64,000 bases of DNA. It comes from Paenarthrobacter sp. PH39-S1. GTDB lineage: Bacteria > Actinomycetota > Actinomycetes > Actinomycetales > Micrococcaceae. A program made the position numbers and the translations under genes. Below are positions 34,038-43,763 of the stretch, piece after piece (position 1 is the stretch's first letter; every line of letters begins with the position of its first letter). Location of the stretch: NCBI RefSeq assembly GCF_030063245.1, contig NZ_JASISR010000014.1:59394-123393 (forward strand). Direction: 5' to 3'. The notes below the pieces were generated by a model that was not told where the DNA came from, did not search any database, and worked only from the letters and a program-made list of their open reading frames with translations.

Positions 34038-37000
34038 TCAACGCCGGGATCGGATAGGTGCCTCATACTCCTTCTCAGCAAATCCAAGTACGACTTCTTC
34101 AAATTTCTGAATAGCTTCTTTTTGATAGAGTTCGTAATCAAAAGGCTTGTAGTTCATTTTTCCTGACAGGAAGCCGCGCATGCCGTCAACTAGTCCATTA
34201 ACACTGTTGTCAACCAACATTCCGTATCCGCCTTCGAGCACACTTTTCGGACCCACGACATCCGTTGAAACGACAGGTTTGTTCAAGATGAGCGCCTCGA
34301 GAACGACGAGCCCCTGGCCTTCGTAGTCGGAGGAAAAGACGAAACAGTCGGCACGTTCTAACGCCGGGAAGGGGTTGAGCCATAGCCCCGCAAGCAGCAC
34401 GTGCGATTCCAAGGAAAGGCTCTGGATCAACGACTCGAGGTCCTCCTTCAGCGGCCCATCGCCTAATATGGCAAGCTTGCAGTTCGGATTGGAATCTACG
34501 ATCTTGGCGAAGGCGCGAATAAGCTTCGCATGCCCTTTCTCCGGGGAGAGGCGCCCCAGTGTGAGGAAAAGCGTGGTGTCGCCGCCAATCCAATCCGCGA
34601 GGTCACCGTCCAACGCCTCTGTGGCAAGCTGCTTGGACTCTTCTGCGTTGACGACGTTGTTGCAGAACGTGAAGAGCTCCGGTCGTAAGTCGAATTTCGC
34701 GGATAGCTGCCGCACGTTCTCCTCGCTTACGCTCTTCGTAACGGATACCAGCTGCTGATAACTTCCATAAAGACGGAACATCGACTCGAGATACCTAAAC
34801 CTGTGGAGCCACTCCCTATGCATGTCGTTATGCAGATAGATCGACTTTCTGGCACCGGGATTTGTGCTATTGGCAAAGAGGGCCGCCCAAAATCGCGCGT
34901 AGCCTTCGAAGCAAACGACCGAGTCGAAAACTGCATAACCGAACATCCTGCGGAATTCGCGTTCGAAAGCCCGGTGGTAGATTTCACGCTGTTCTTCCGC
35001 AGCGAAGTCGCCTATTGCGTTGAATTTATCAATCACCCAGCGTTCCTCTGCTGTCACGAGCTGTCCACCGACACGACCGAGGACTTGGACGTGCGACGGG
35101 TTCTGAGCGAACTTGTCGAGGCGCCTCTCTTCAGATTTTACGGTCACTGGCTCAACTACCAAACATACTCGGTTTTTCTCCAAATCGATATGCCTAACCA
35201 GGTTCAAATAAGATGTTGTTATGCCATTCGGAATAAAGGAGCCTTGATACATGAGGACGTTTTGCTTTTTGCCTTTAGCAGTGTCCAAGACATGCTCACC
35301 ATCCTCGAAGAAAAAGAAGTCGATGGTTCTTTGAGTTGAATTCCCGTCCTCAAGCCCGCAGAACGTAGCCATTCCTTGTCGGTACTTCTGGTCAGGCTCC
35401 CTATCCCGAGCCATGGCTCGGACGACTTCTTCTTTTAGAGACTCCGTTTCTAGGGCGACGCGCCCCGGCATCGTTTCCAAGTCGAAATAGAGGCCGCGAT
35501 CCGCGGAGTACTCAGCCAAATCGTAAGCGAAGTAAACGATTGGCTTGCCTGTAGCCATGAAGTCAAAGAAGATGCTCGAGTAATCGGTAATCAGTACATC
35601 GACGATGGACAGCAGGTCATTGGTGTCGAGGTCTTCGGGTACAAGGAAGTCATACAGCGCGGTGTTTTCGAGTGTCCCTGCAACCATCGCATGTCCGCGG
35701 AAGAGAGGATGACAATCTAAGTCCATTAGACACGCCATGGTATCCAGAACCTGCTGATTGTCCGAGTCCGTAGACCCGAGTGATCCCCGCCAAGTTGGCG
35801 CGTACAAAACAACCTTGCGATCAACTGAAATGCCAAGGCGCCTCCGAAGGTCATCCTTTGCGTTCTGGTCGGTGTTGATAGTCGAATCGACTCGAGGGTA
35901 ACCTGTGACGGCCAGCTTGCCGGGGAACAGTCCCGCCACGTCGTACTTTTCAATCAGGCAGTCTGCTGTAAACCGGTTTGGCGCAATCATATGGGTGGCA
36001 TGGAGAAAGTTTCTGGCAGCGTTTCGATGGTCCATGAAACCATTTTTGATGTCTCGACCGAGCGTTTTTAGCGGCGTCCCATGCCACGTGTTCAGATATT
36101 GTTGATTCTTCCGACGGGTGAAATATGGAGGGAAGGTATTGTTGTTTATTAGATAGCCCGCAGTGGCCAGGTACCGTAGGTACAGGTCGGTGTCGCGTGC
36201 GACAAAAATCACATTTTCCCTGCTGCGCATTTCTTGAGGTATGCGATCCTTGTCGTTGAGAACCCAGACGTGAGTGAATGCCTCGAAACGCGGATCGGAT
36301 ATGAGATTGCGATAAATTTGCAATGGATTACACGACACAGAGTTCCCATGTCCGCTCTCGTAGAGAATGGTTTCCGATTCGATGTTCAGAGTTTCGAGAT
36401 ACTCTGTGTAGACCATTGACTGCTTGAGGTCTTTATTTTTCAGATATTGAGCTGTATCGACTCCATGAGCGCGCTTGAAATGACGAGTTTCAAGGTATGC
36501 GTTACATGCTCCTTCAAAGTCTTTGGCGTTCTGGAGTGCGCGCCCTAAACGGTAGTACCGTGCGGGTGTGTGTTTCTCAGTCCTTCGCACGCTCGCTAGG
36601 AAGGCAGCCGCCGCGAGGCCAGGGTGTCCGCTTGCCTCCAATCGGACGCCGGCTTCATGGCACAAAGTCGCTGATTGCGAGGCCATGGCGACGTGCAACG
36701 TTCGGGCGAAGATTTCCGATATGTAATTTTCCGATGCGGAGCTAAGCGACGGAAGATGTTTCTGGACGGAAGCGTCGTCGAATGGCTGAGTGGAAGCGAA
36801 CGCTTGGCACGCTGCTTCATATGAATTCGCTTGGACCCGAACGTACCCCAAACGGTATTGCCAGTAAGCCGGCGCTGAATCATGAATAGCGATTGCGTAT
36901 TCGTACGCCGCGGCGGCGTCCTGCCAGCTTCCTTGTCTCTCAAACGAGAAGCCGAGCCGGTAATGCCATTGGGGAACGGCAGGATCAAGAGCCACTGCGT

Positions 37001-37889
37001 TCCGAAGTGAGTTAGCCGCAGCGGCCCAGTCGTAGCAGCGCTGAGAGGCGAGGCCGAGCTTGTAATGAAGCTCAGCAAGCAAGGGTTTGTTTCGGAGGGA
37101 TGCCTCAAACGCTTTCGCAGCGGAAGCCCATCGGCCCCGTCTCTGGAAGAATACGCCGATGCCGAAGGTGGCGGCATCTAGCGCTGAGTCGGTATGGATT
37201 GCACGCCGATATGCACGATTCGCCTTGTCGTGGTCTCCCAGGAGCTCCCAGGACCACCCCTCACGAAAGTGCAGTTCAGCGTTGTCCGGCTCCAGTGCGG
37301 CAGCCGCAGCGAAATTGACTGCCGCTTCCGAGATGCGATTCATGAAGAATTGGCCCTCAGCAAGCCGGGTAAGCCACTGGGGATCATCGTTATGGAGCTG
37401 GAGTCCCGCCTCAAGTGCTTCAATTTCTTGCCACTTGGGTGCTTTCCTGCTAACGAGGTCCTTCACACGCGAGCGTTGGCTAGCAGCACGGACGCGCTGG
37501 GCCTCGAGGCGGGTCTCCCGTGCGCGAGACGCTTCCACGGAAGTGACCTCCAAACGGTGTTGCCAGCGCGGGCGGTTCGGTTGTAGCGATATTGCAATTC
37601 CATACTGCTCGGCCGCTCTGGCGGGCTCTTCCAGCTTCTCCAACACGTATCCGAGCCTGTAGTGCCAAGCAGCAACACCAGGACGGAGGACAGTGGCGGA
37701 TTCCATTTTTGCTGCTGCCTCCGCGAGCATCTGCATATGGAAATATACGTGTCCCAGACTGAAAAGGACCTCTGGGGCGTTGATCTCACTAGCATCAAGG
37801 ACGGCGTTGTACGCTTCGGCCGCCTCAGACCACTCCTCCAGTTCCTCTAGCTCACGCGCACGCGCCATCGATTCTTGCAACCCGATCAT
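34038..37889 (-). CDS. TPR-TagF-GT4 three-module wall polymer synthase
   Basis: This 1283-residue protein joins three modules. Residues 1 to about 490 are tandem TPR helices (AAWHYRLGYVLEKLEEPARA, AELHYKLGLASQRCYDWAAA, PQWHYRLGFSFERQGSWQDA). Residues about 500-870 form a CDP-glycerol:polyol glycerophosphotransferase (TagF-like) domain with LNTWHGTPLKTLGRDI (His near 602), LYAPTWRGS, PLFRGHAMV and DVLITDYSSIFFDFM. From about 880 a GT4 domain follows, with SFIPNGITTSYLNL, FLTLGRLSPEKGHAKLIRAF, LAILGDGPLKEDLE and DYEGQGLVVLEALILNK. It probably transfers polyol-phosphate units and a sugar at the membrane face, with the TPR region docking partners. No transmembrane span is visible. Confidence 0.85.
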   Translation of the reverse strand: MIGLQESMARARELEELEEWSEAAEAYNAVLDASEINAPEVLFSLGHVYFHMQMLAEAAAKMESATVLRPGVAAWHYRLGYVLEKLEEPARAAEQYGIAISLQPNRPRWQHRLEVTSVEASRARETRLEAQRVRAASQRSRVKDLVSRKAPKWQEIEALEAGLQLHNDDPQWLTRLAEGQFFMNRISEAAVNFAAAAALEPDNAELHFREGWSWELLGDHDKANRAYRRAIHTDSALDAATFGIGVFFQRRGRWASAAKAFEASLRNKPLLAELHYKLGLASQRCYDWAAAANSLRNAVALDPAVPQWHYRLGFSFERQGSWQDAAAAYEYAIAIHDSAPAYWQYRLGYVRVQANSYEAACQAFASTQPFDDASVQKHLPSLSSASENYISEIFARTLHVAMASQSATLCHEAGVRLEASGHPGLAAAAFLASVRRTEKHTPARYYRLGRALQNAKDFEGACNAYLETRHFKRAHGVDTAQYLKNKDLKQSMVYTEYLETLNIESETILYESGHGNSVSCNPLQIYRNLISDPRFEAFTHVWVLNDKDRIPQEMRSRENVIFVARDTDLYLRYLATAGYLINNNTFPPYFTRRKNQQYLNTWHGTPLKTLGRDIKNGFMDHRNAARNFLHATHMIAPNRFTADCLIEKYDVAGLFPGKLAVTGYPRVDSTINTDQNAKDDLRRRLGISVDRKVVLYAPTWRGSLGSTDSDNQQVLDTMACLMDLDCHPLFRGHAMVAGTLENTALYDFLVPEDLDTNDLLSIVDVLITDYSSIFFDFMATGKPIVYFAYDLAEYSADRGLYFDLETMPGRVALETESLKEEVVRAMARDREPDQKYRQGMATFCGLEDGNSTQRTIDFFFFEDGEHVLDTAKGKKQNVLMYQGSFIPNGITTSYLNLVRHIDLEKNRVCLVVEPVTVKSEERRLDKFAQNPSHVQVLGRVGGQLVTAEERWVIDKFNAIGDFAAEEQREIYHRAFEREFRRMFGYAVFDSVVCFEGYARFWAALFANSTNPGARKSIYLHNDMHREWLHRFRYLESMFRLYGSYQQLVSVTKSVSEENVRQLSAKFDLRPELFTFCNNVVNAEESKQLATEALDGDLADWIGGDTTLFLTLGRLSPEKGHAKLIRAFAKIVDSNPNCKLAILGDGPLKEDLESLIQSLSLESHVLLAGLWLNPFPALERADCFVFSSDYEGQGLVVLEALILNKPVVSTDVVGPKSVLEGGYGMLVDNSVNGLVDGMRGFLSGKMNYKPFDYELYQKEAIQKFEEVVLGFAEKEYEAPIRSRR

Positions 37890-37977
37890 TATTCTCCCGG
37901 ATAGTTCCTAGTGTGACCGCCCCCAAATTGGTTTTGGTCCGTGTGGTCATGATGATTATCTGGCGGGGGCCACTAAC

Positions 37978-40900
37978 TTAATCACGGCTTGAAGGTGAGG
38001 GATCCGCTGCAGGGGGGAGGGCAGCTAATCCCGCGCCCTCTGGCCAGAGAAATCCGTGGACACGTTCTGTAGCATGGCCGTCGCAGTGCGGTGCAAAGGT
38101 TTGGACGAACTCGCTGTACCTCTTGGCGTATCGTCGGGAGACGGAGGAGATGTTCTTGATGGACCGTACAACTTCTTCCGTGGTGTTGTGCAGGGGTCCC
38201 GGAGCCTTCTCTTCCAGATCGAAATAGAATCCCCGGGTTGCGTCCCGGTACTGCGCGATGTCCGGCGTCAGGAAGATGATCGGTTTGCCCGTGACGCAGA
38301 AATCGAACATAACGGACGAGTAATCGTTCACGAGAATGTCCGCGGCAGTGTACAGATCGTTGACCTCCGGATACTCCGTAACATCGATGACGAACTTGTT
38401 CGCTGCTGTCTGGCGCTGACCGGCGATATTGTGGTGGCCGCGCAGGAGAATGACGTAATTGTTGCCAAGGAGGCGTTGGGCCGCCTCGAAGTCCAGGTAG
38501 GTGACCATCTCGTACTGCTTTGAGTCATTCTTGGCATCATCGCGCCACGTGGGTGCGTAAAGGATGGCTGTTTTTCCCTCGGGTATGCCAAGTTTTTCCC
38601 TTATCGCCGGACGGGCGAGCGCCATGCGGTCGGGGGTGAGGCTGTCGTTGCGGGGGTAGCCTTCTGTTACGACACGTCCATCGAAGCCGAAGCACTTTGC
38701 CAGGACTTCGGCTGCGTAATCATTCTGTGCGAGCAGGGCATCCCAGTAATCTGCTTCCCGCCACATCAGATTCCAATATGACAGTGAAAAGTTGGTCCGG
38801 GCCACGTCGTTCCCGAGCTTCTTCAGCGGGGTGCCGTGCCAGGTTTGGATGTATTCCTGGCCTTCCCGCTTACGGAAGTAAAACGGGAAATTGTTGTTGT
38901 TGATCAGGATCCGGACCTCGCCGAGCAGGCGATACCACAGCTTGGAACCGATGAGCACCGGTGAAGCTCCAGGGGGAACTGGAACCGAATAGTCGGAGAT
39001 GGCCCAGTACATCGGCCAGGTCGAACCGCGCCGCTGGTATTCCTCCAGCAGACGCCGAGGGCTGTCCGTTGCGCGGCGGCCGCCGAAGCACATGAAAAGA
39101 ACTGCCTCACGCAAATCATGGGGCGCTTGTTGGGCCGCACGCAGACGGATGGCCTGCTGATTGAACCTGCCCAACTCGTCATGAGCCAAGGGCGGACGCA
39201 GATGCACAGTCAGAGCAGCATTCCGGGACGAGCGGGTGATTCCGACTTCGGTGCGACCGGCGTCAATGCGGCGCGGCATCTGCTGTTGGAGCTCCTCGCC
39301 GGCGGGGAACCAGTAACCCTGGGTGTCTTCAACACCCGGCGGAACGTATCTGACACTATAGGCACCCGATTCGGGCATGAGTTCCTCGTCGCCCCACGGT
39401 CGCTGCGGGAGGACGAATTCAGCCACGAAGGCGTTGCTGCCGTCATCGGTCCGTAGGTCCAAGGAGACGTTGGTCGCCGGGATGACGGCCTTGCCGCTCG
39501 ACAGCACGAATCGTGGGGCGTGGATGACGGGAAGATCGGCCGTCCCCTTTATTGTCAGTACCCGGTGGTCCGCTGAAATGTCAATGAATGAAGCGATGAC
39601 CCGCGTCCTGCGTTCTTCGATGGTAAGGAAGCCGTAGCCCGTGAGACGGACCCGTAGGCTCCCGGTGCCGTCGACTTGCTCCATGAGGGACTGCGAATCC
39701 AATGGCCAGGCTACCGGCTGGGGAGCCTTGAAGCCGCTATCGAGGCGCAGCTGCCACTCGTACTCCGTGCGCAATCCGGCGTCCTGCGCCAGTTGCGGTA
39801 TGTTGACCGCGTATTTCGCGGTGTTTCCGTCCACGCTGGTGCATGTGGCGGTCTTCCGAATACCGAACTTAGCGCATTCCACTGCAATTTTCGCGGCCAA
39901 TGGTGCTGAGTTGGCCTGCACAGTCAGTTCGAGCGTCCGTCCCTTGAGCTCGACAACGGTAGCTATGTACATCGGGACGACACGGACAAGAGTCAGGCCG
40001 GTGCTCCCAGGTCGCATTTCCACGGCGAGGCGTTCGGTGCCCACCATTGGCCCAACGTCCAGCTGACCAGTGGAGCCAGTGAGGTCGCGGCCGGCGATAA
40101 TCCCTTCCAGCGTCATGTCGTAGGCCCGAAGGGTCAGCCTGATATGCCATGCAGTCACTTCAGAGTATTCCGCTGTTTCGAGCAGTTGCCGGGGATCGAT
40201 GACGGTGCGGAACGAAGTTTCAGCGTAGGAAGTCCAATTGTCATTGGACTCCCAGTCAATCGCGGGGTCGCTGGCCCGCGCAACTTCGAGGGGGAGAACG
40301 ATGGTCTCGTCAGTATTCAACAGGGCTGCGTTAATGATCATTCCACCAGCCACCGGATCCACTGACGAGATATAGGCGTGTCCGCCTATTTCCAGACGCC
40401 CATCGGTCAGCCAGGTGAAGTGGGTGAGTTTGCTGATCATCCGAAGATCGACGTCCTGACAGACCAGCAACTCCTGATCGAACGACGCACTCAGCTCTGA
40501 CAGATATGCGGGCTGAGCCAGGAGCTGGTTCTCAGTGAAGGATGTCGCGAAACTCGAACCGTAGTCGCTGCGGTTATTGCAGATGCGCTCCACGTCAACG
40601 CGGTTGTTGGCGAGCACGGAAGCCAGAATCAGCCTGTTGTGGAGCGGGATAGCAGCCCAGTCAAGGTCATGGTCGTCGGCGAGCCGTGACACGGTGCTTT
40701 GCAGGGATTCCCAGTAAGTCTCGTCCGTTCGCGGGACTACTTCAAAAAACCGGAAGAGGCGGATGCCCAGCTCATGGGACAGCCACCGCTGGTATAGTTC
40801 CGGCGAAGCGTCCTGACCCAGCATTGCCGCCAACGATTCAAGGCGCTTCAAACGGTCCTCAAGATACTGCTGCTGGCACAGCAGTTCCCGAGGTACGACC

Positions 40901-41748
40901 CGGGCGGCATCATCTTGGGAAGTGTTCGACAGCTTCACGTCGAGAAGGTCAAAGGTGGCGGCACGGGCATACGCTACCCGCATAGCTTCGTACTGCCAAT
41001 GCCCTTGGTCGGCGGCGACCGGAGCGACCTGCTCGGTCCAGAATTCCCGCGAAAACAGCTTGTTGCTCAGGAATCCATCCAGTAGCACCTCTGGCGCTTC
41101 AGCCAGCACCAAGGCCAACCGGCGTTCGCCGTGTAGTTTTCGTTGCCAGGCAGGTGTCGAGGCAGTCTTGCCTTTGGCGACTCCGGACATGCCGACGACC
41201 ATGTCGGATTCTGTTTCCCGTGCGGTTTGAAAAAAGAGTTCCATCTGGCTTTTCTCAACGACGTCCCCCGCCGTGAGGAACAGCAGGTAGGGTGCGCGGG
41301 AGCTTGAAACCGCACGCTCACGGGCCGCAGTTTCTGAGATATCCGGCGCGGACAGGTACTTAATTCTGACGTCCCGCGTTGCGAACGGCAGAACGGCAGC
41401 ACTGACGCTATCCCTCTCGACGATGTCGACGACGGTGATTTCCATCGCTGACGGCTTCTGTCCCAGCAGGCTTCGAAGGGTGGCGGCGACATCCAGAGCC
41501 TGTTCTGTGGCAACGATGATGACAGAAACCCGTGGTTTCTGGCTGGGTGCCTTGACAATTTGCTGCGCCTTCACGATCTGCTGGACCTTTACCACGTCCG
41601 CAGGGTGAACCGCTGCACGGATCTGGGTGCGCTGTTCCGGAGGGAGGGTGCGCCAAAGGCGGCGGAGCTTTCTCTCGGCCATCGCCTTGAGGTTCGCTAC
41701 TGCCGGGGTGTTCTTAAGACCTGCCATGGCGGTATCCGATTCTCTCAT
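37978..41748 (-). CDS. GT2-like/TagF glycerophosphotransferase fusion
   Basis: The 1256-residue protein begins with a basic helical stretch containing a repeated VQQIVKA/AQQIVKA, then a GT2-like domain (RVSVIIVATEQALDVAATLR, APYLLFLTAGDVVEKSQMEL). That domain has GD rather than a clear DxD, so its activity is uncertain. Residues about 430-880 are beta-rich without a recognised family. The C-terminal part from about 885 is a TagF-like CDP-glycerol glycerophosphotransferase: YIQTWHGTPLKKLGNDV (His near 969), LYAPTWRDD, VILLRGHHN and DILVNDYSSVMFDF. ATG 41748 is used; ATG 41727 is an alternative. It likely polymerises or primes a polyol-phosphate chain and is in line with the TPR-TagF-GT4 gene. 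Confidence 0.85.
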   Translation of the reverse strand: MRESDTAMAGLKNTPAVANLKAMAERKLRRLWRTLPPEQRTQIRAAVHPADVVKVQQIVKAQQIVKAPSQKPRVSVIIVATEQALDVAATLRSLLGQKPSAMEITVVDIVERDSVSAAVLPFATRDVRIKYLSAPDISETAARERAVSSSRAPYLLFLTAGDVVEKSQMELFFQTARETESDMVVGMSGVAKGKTASTPAWQRKLHGERRLALVLAEAPEVLLDGFLSNKLFSREFWTEQVAPVAADQGHWQYEAMRVAYARAATFDLLDVKLSNTSQDDAARVVPRELLCQQQYLEDRLKRLESLAAMLGQDASPELYQRWLSHELGIRLFRFFEVVPRTDETYWESLQSTVSRLADDHDLDWAAIPLHNRLILASVLANNRVDVERICNNRSDYGSSFATSFTENQLLAQPAYLSELSASFDQELLVCQDVDLRMISKLTHFTWLTDGRLEIGGHAYISSVDPVAGGMIINAALLNTDETIVLPLEVARASDPAIDWESNDNWTSYAETSFRTVIDPRQLLETAEYSEVTAWHIRLTLRAYDMTLEGIIAGRDLTGSTGQLDVGPMVGTERLAVEMRPGSTGLTLVRVVPMYIATVVELKGRTLELTVQANSAPLAAKIAVECAKFGIRKTATCTSVDGNTAKYAVNIPQLAQDAGLRTEYEWQLRLDSGFKAPQPVAWPLDSQSLMEQVDGTGSLRVRLTGYGFLTIEERRTRVIASFIDISADHRVLTIKGTADLPVIHAPRFVLSSGKAVIPATNVSLDLRTDDGSNAFVAEFVLPQRPWGDEELMPESGAYSVRYVPPGVEDTQGYWFPAGEELQQQMPRRIDAGRTEVGITRSSRNAALTVHLRPPLAHDELGRFNQQAIRLRAAQQAPHDLREAVLFMCFGGRRATDSPRRLLEEYQRRGSTWPMYWAISDYSVPVPPGASPVLIGSKLWYRLLGEVRILINNNNFPFYFRKREGQEYIQTWHGTPLKKLGNDVARTNFSLSYWNLMWREADYWDALLAQNDYAAEVLAKCFGFDGRVVTEGYPRNDSLTPDRMALARPAIREKLGIPEGKTAILYAPTWRDDAKNDSKQYEMVTYLDFEAAQRLLGNNYVILLRGHHNIAGQRQTAANKFVIDVTEYPEVNDLYTAADILVNDYSSVMFDFCVTGKPIIFLTPDIAQYRDATRGFYFDLEEKAPGPLHNTTEEVVRSIKNISSVSRRYAKRYSEFVQTFAPHCDGHATERVHGFLWPEGAGLAALPPAADPSPSSRD

Positions 41749-41851
41749 CTGTTGCCGACCAAAGTGTGGGGGAAAAGTGGGCCATCATTCCGGCGCCGTC
41801 ACCATGGTCCCATAGCGGAAGCGGGGAGTGCCAACGCCGGGTATTCGGCGC

Positions 41852-43666
41852 TCAAAACGGCCTAGGTAAAAGCAACTCGACATTTTGATCCGTAGCCTGC
41901 CCCATCACGTCCCGCGGCTTGAGGCCGGGTCGGTTGGAGGCAAGTTCCAGGCTTAGGGAAGCAAGGTATGCTGGCGACAGCTGTTCACCGTCGGCGGCGG
42001 TCTCCGGGCCGGAGTGGTCAATCAGGGTTGCGACTACGGAGAGGGTGCTGTTGTTATTGTCGATCACTTCCACTATCCGGGATTGCTGCGGAAAATCGAT
42101 GTGCGACGCCGTTGTTATTTCCCACATCCCGCCTGGCTGGTGGGGGTTCTCGTGCTCGGTCACCTTGTGCCGGTGCTGGTGGCCGTTCATCCAGAGGATC
42201 AGATTCGGGAAACGCGCCAGCATGGAAAGCAATGCCTCTTGCGTGACGGTTTCGCCGTCGTCGTCGTTATGCAAATCCTCAGCGGACGGAAACGACGACG
42301 ATGGGTGATGGGTGAAGAGGACAACAAGACGGTCTTCAACGTCTGCGTTTACCTCCTTGCCCTTGGAGCTATAGCTCTTTCTCGAGACCGAAGCGAGCTG
42401 ATCCTCCATCCAGGCCGCTTGCGCTGAGTCCAAAAATCCGTCGGCTGTTCCATCCGGCGAAGCGGTGTTCAACATGATCCCCAGCAGCCCAGGAGCCATC
42501 TCAAAAGTGTAATAAGCCTTTCCGCTCTGCACGCTTTCCTCGTTGAAGCCATGCCCGTGAGGTCCGGCGGGTCCTGGGTTCCCAAGGTGGGCTGCCATGA
42601 AGTCCTTCTTCGTGAACGGCGCACGGAGTTCGGAAGATTGCACGGAGCGGGATGGCATTGATGCCAGCAACTCATGCCGTTCGGCCGCGTTCGAATCCTT
42701 AATCGACGTCCAGAATTTTGATCTGGCTGTATCTGCCGGCAGGTCCAGAGGCAATTGTTTGCCCACGCGGAGGCTATCGATGAAGCTTTCCTGTGGCGAT
42801 AGGGCAGTGCCCGTTCCCCTGCCGCACTCGTCATGATTACCAAAGCCGGAATACCAAGGATAGGACGATCCAGCTGTTCGGACGGGTGTTACAGCGGCTG
42901 CAAGAAAACCGGGAACCGTCGGATAGCCATAACGTGTTTTCCATTCATCAGGCGTGGCACCAGAACTTTCCGGCTCGGGATGCCAAATGTACTTCTTGAG
43001 ATCCTCGGGCGCCCAATCGTGGTCCTGCACTCCGCGGTAGCCGCCTGTCACGGGATGGGACGAGGCCTCCACACCATTGAGGGTATCGATTGCTGCAGCC
43101 AGTTCGTCGCCTGCATACGAATTAGAGCTGTCTCCGGTGGACATGAGGAAATCTAATTTCCGGCCGCTGATAGGACCTGCCCCCATCGCGTTCAGTTTCC
43201 GGACCATCGCGTCCAATACATGAACGGTCAGCAGGTCCTGGGGCCGGAACCGCCCGGATGTAGGGAAACCGTTATCGAAGTCGCCATACTGCCAAAGAAA
43301 CGACATTCTGCCGGGGCTGGCGGCATCGATAATGTGCGTGTCTGTTATTTGAGCAAAAGCAGCCAAGCCCACCCGTCGGGAACCCGACTGAGGTACCGTC
43401 CGACAAAGCTCCTCGCGCACTACCGTTCCTTGGCCTGGACCAAATGCCAGGCTTCTGTAAGGCAGACCCTTGACCCGCACGTGACCGGGAACAACGGTGC
43501 GGTCCAAGGTGGTGAAACTTCCGGTCCCGGCAGCCGTTACCGGCACACCGCCTTGGGAACCGCTTATGCTGGCGAGTGCCAAGCCCGAGGCTCCTGCGAA
43601 GGAGAGCCGGAGAGCCTCACGTCGCGAAAGTCGGAGCGATTTCAATTTGGCGCGGGGAGACGACAT
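41852..43666 (-). CDS. Tat-exported metallophosphoesterase
   Basis: The 604-residue protein opens with a twin-arginine signal (LRLSRREALRLSFAGASGLA), implying export in folded form. Metallophosphoesterase motifs follow: FAQITDTHIIDAA, LDFLMSTGDSSNSYAGDEL, WYSGFGNHDECG, VVLFTHHPSSSF and LWMNGHQHRHKV, giving the D-x-H, GD, GNHD/E and GH-x-H metal ligands. The order and length match a TIGR03767-like actinobacterial family of unknown substrate. It is encoded between the LicC-like and TagF-like genes, so an extracellular phosphoester of the wall polymer is a reasonable candidate substrate, but this is inference. Confidence 0.85.
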   Translation of the reverse strand: MSSPRAKLKSLRLSRREALRLSFAGASGLALASISGSQGGVPVTAAGTGSFTTLDRTVVPGHVRVKGLPYRSLAFGPGQGTVVREELCRTVPQSGSRRVGLAAFAQITDTHIIDAASPGRMSFLWQYGDFDNGFPTSGRFRPQDLLTVHVLDAMVRKLNAMGAGPISGRKLDFLMSTGDSSNSYAGDELAAAIDTLNGVEASSHPVTGGYRGVQDHDWAPEDLKKYIWHPEPESSGATPDEWKTRYGYPTVPGFLAAAVTPVRTAGSSYPWYSGFGNHDECGRGTGTALSPQESFIDSLRVGKQLPLDLPADTARSKFWTSIKDSNAAERHELLASMPSRSVQSSELRAPFTKKDFMAAHLGNPGPAGPHGHGFNEESVQSGKAYYTFEMAPGLLGIMLNTASPDGTADGFLDSAQAAWMEDQLASVSRKSYSSKGKEVNADVEDRLVVLFTHHPSSSFPSAEDLHNDDDGETVTQEALLSMLARFPNLILWMNGHQHRHKVTEHENPHQPGGMWEITTASHIDFPQQSRIVEVIDNNNSTLSVVATLIDHSGPETAADGEQLSPAYLASLSLELASNRPGLKPRDVMGQATDQNVELLLPRPF

Positions 43667-43763
43667 AGGGATGGTGCAGACCTCTATCTTTTATGCGCCA
43701 CCGCAACGAGCGCGGGTTGCTGCTGGCGATGGCATCAGCTACTGGGATCGTGGGGTCGAGCGC

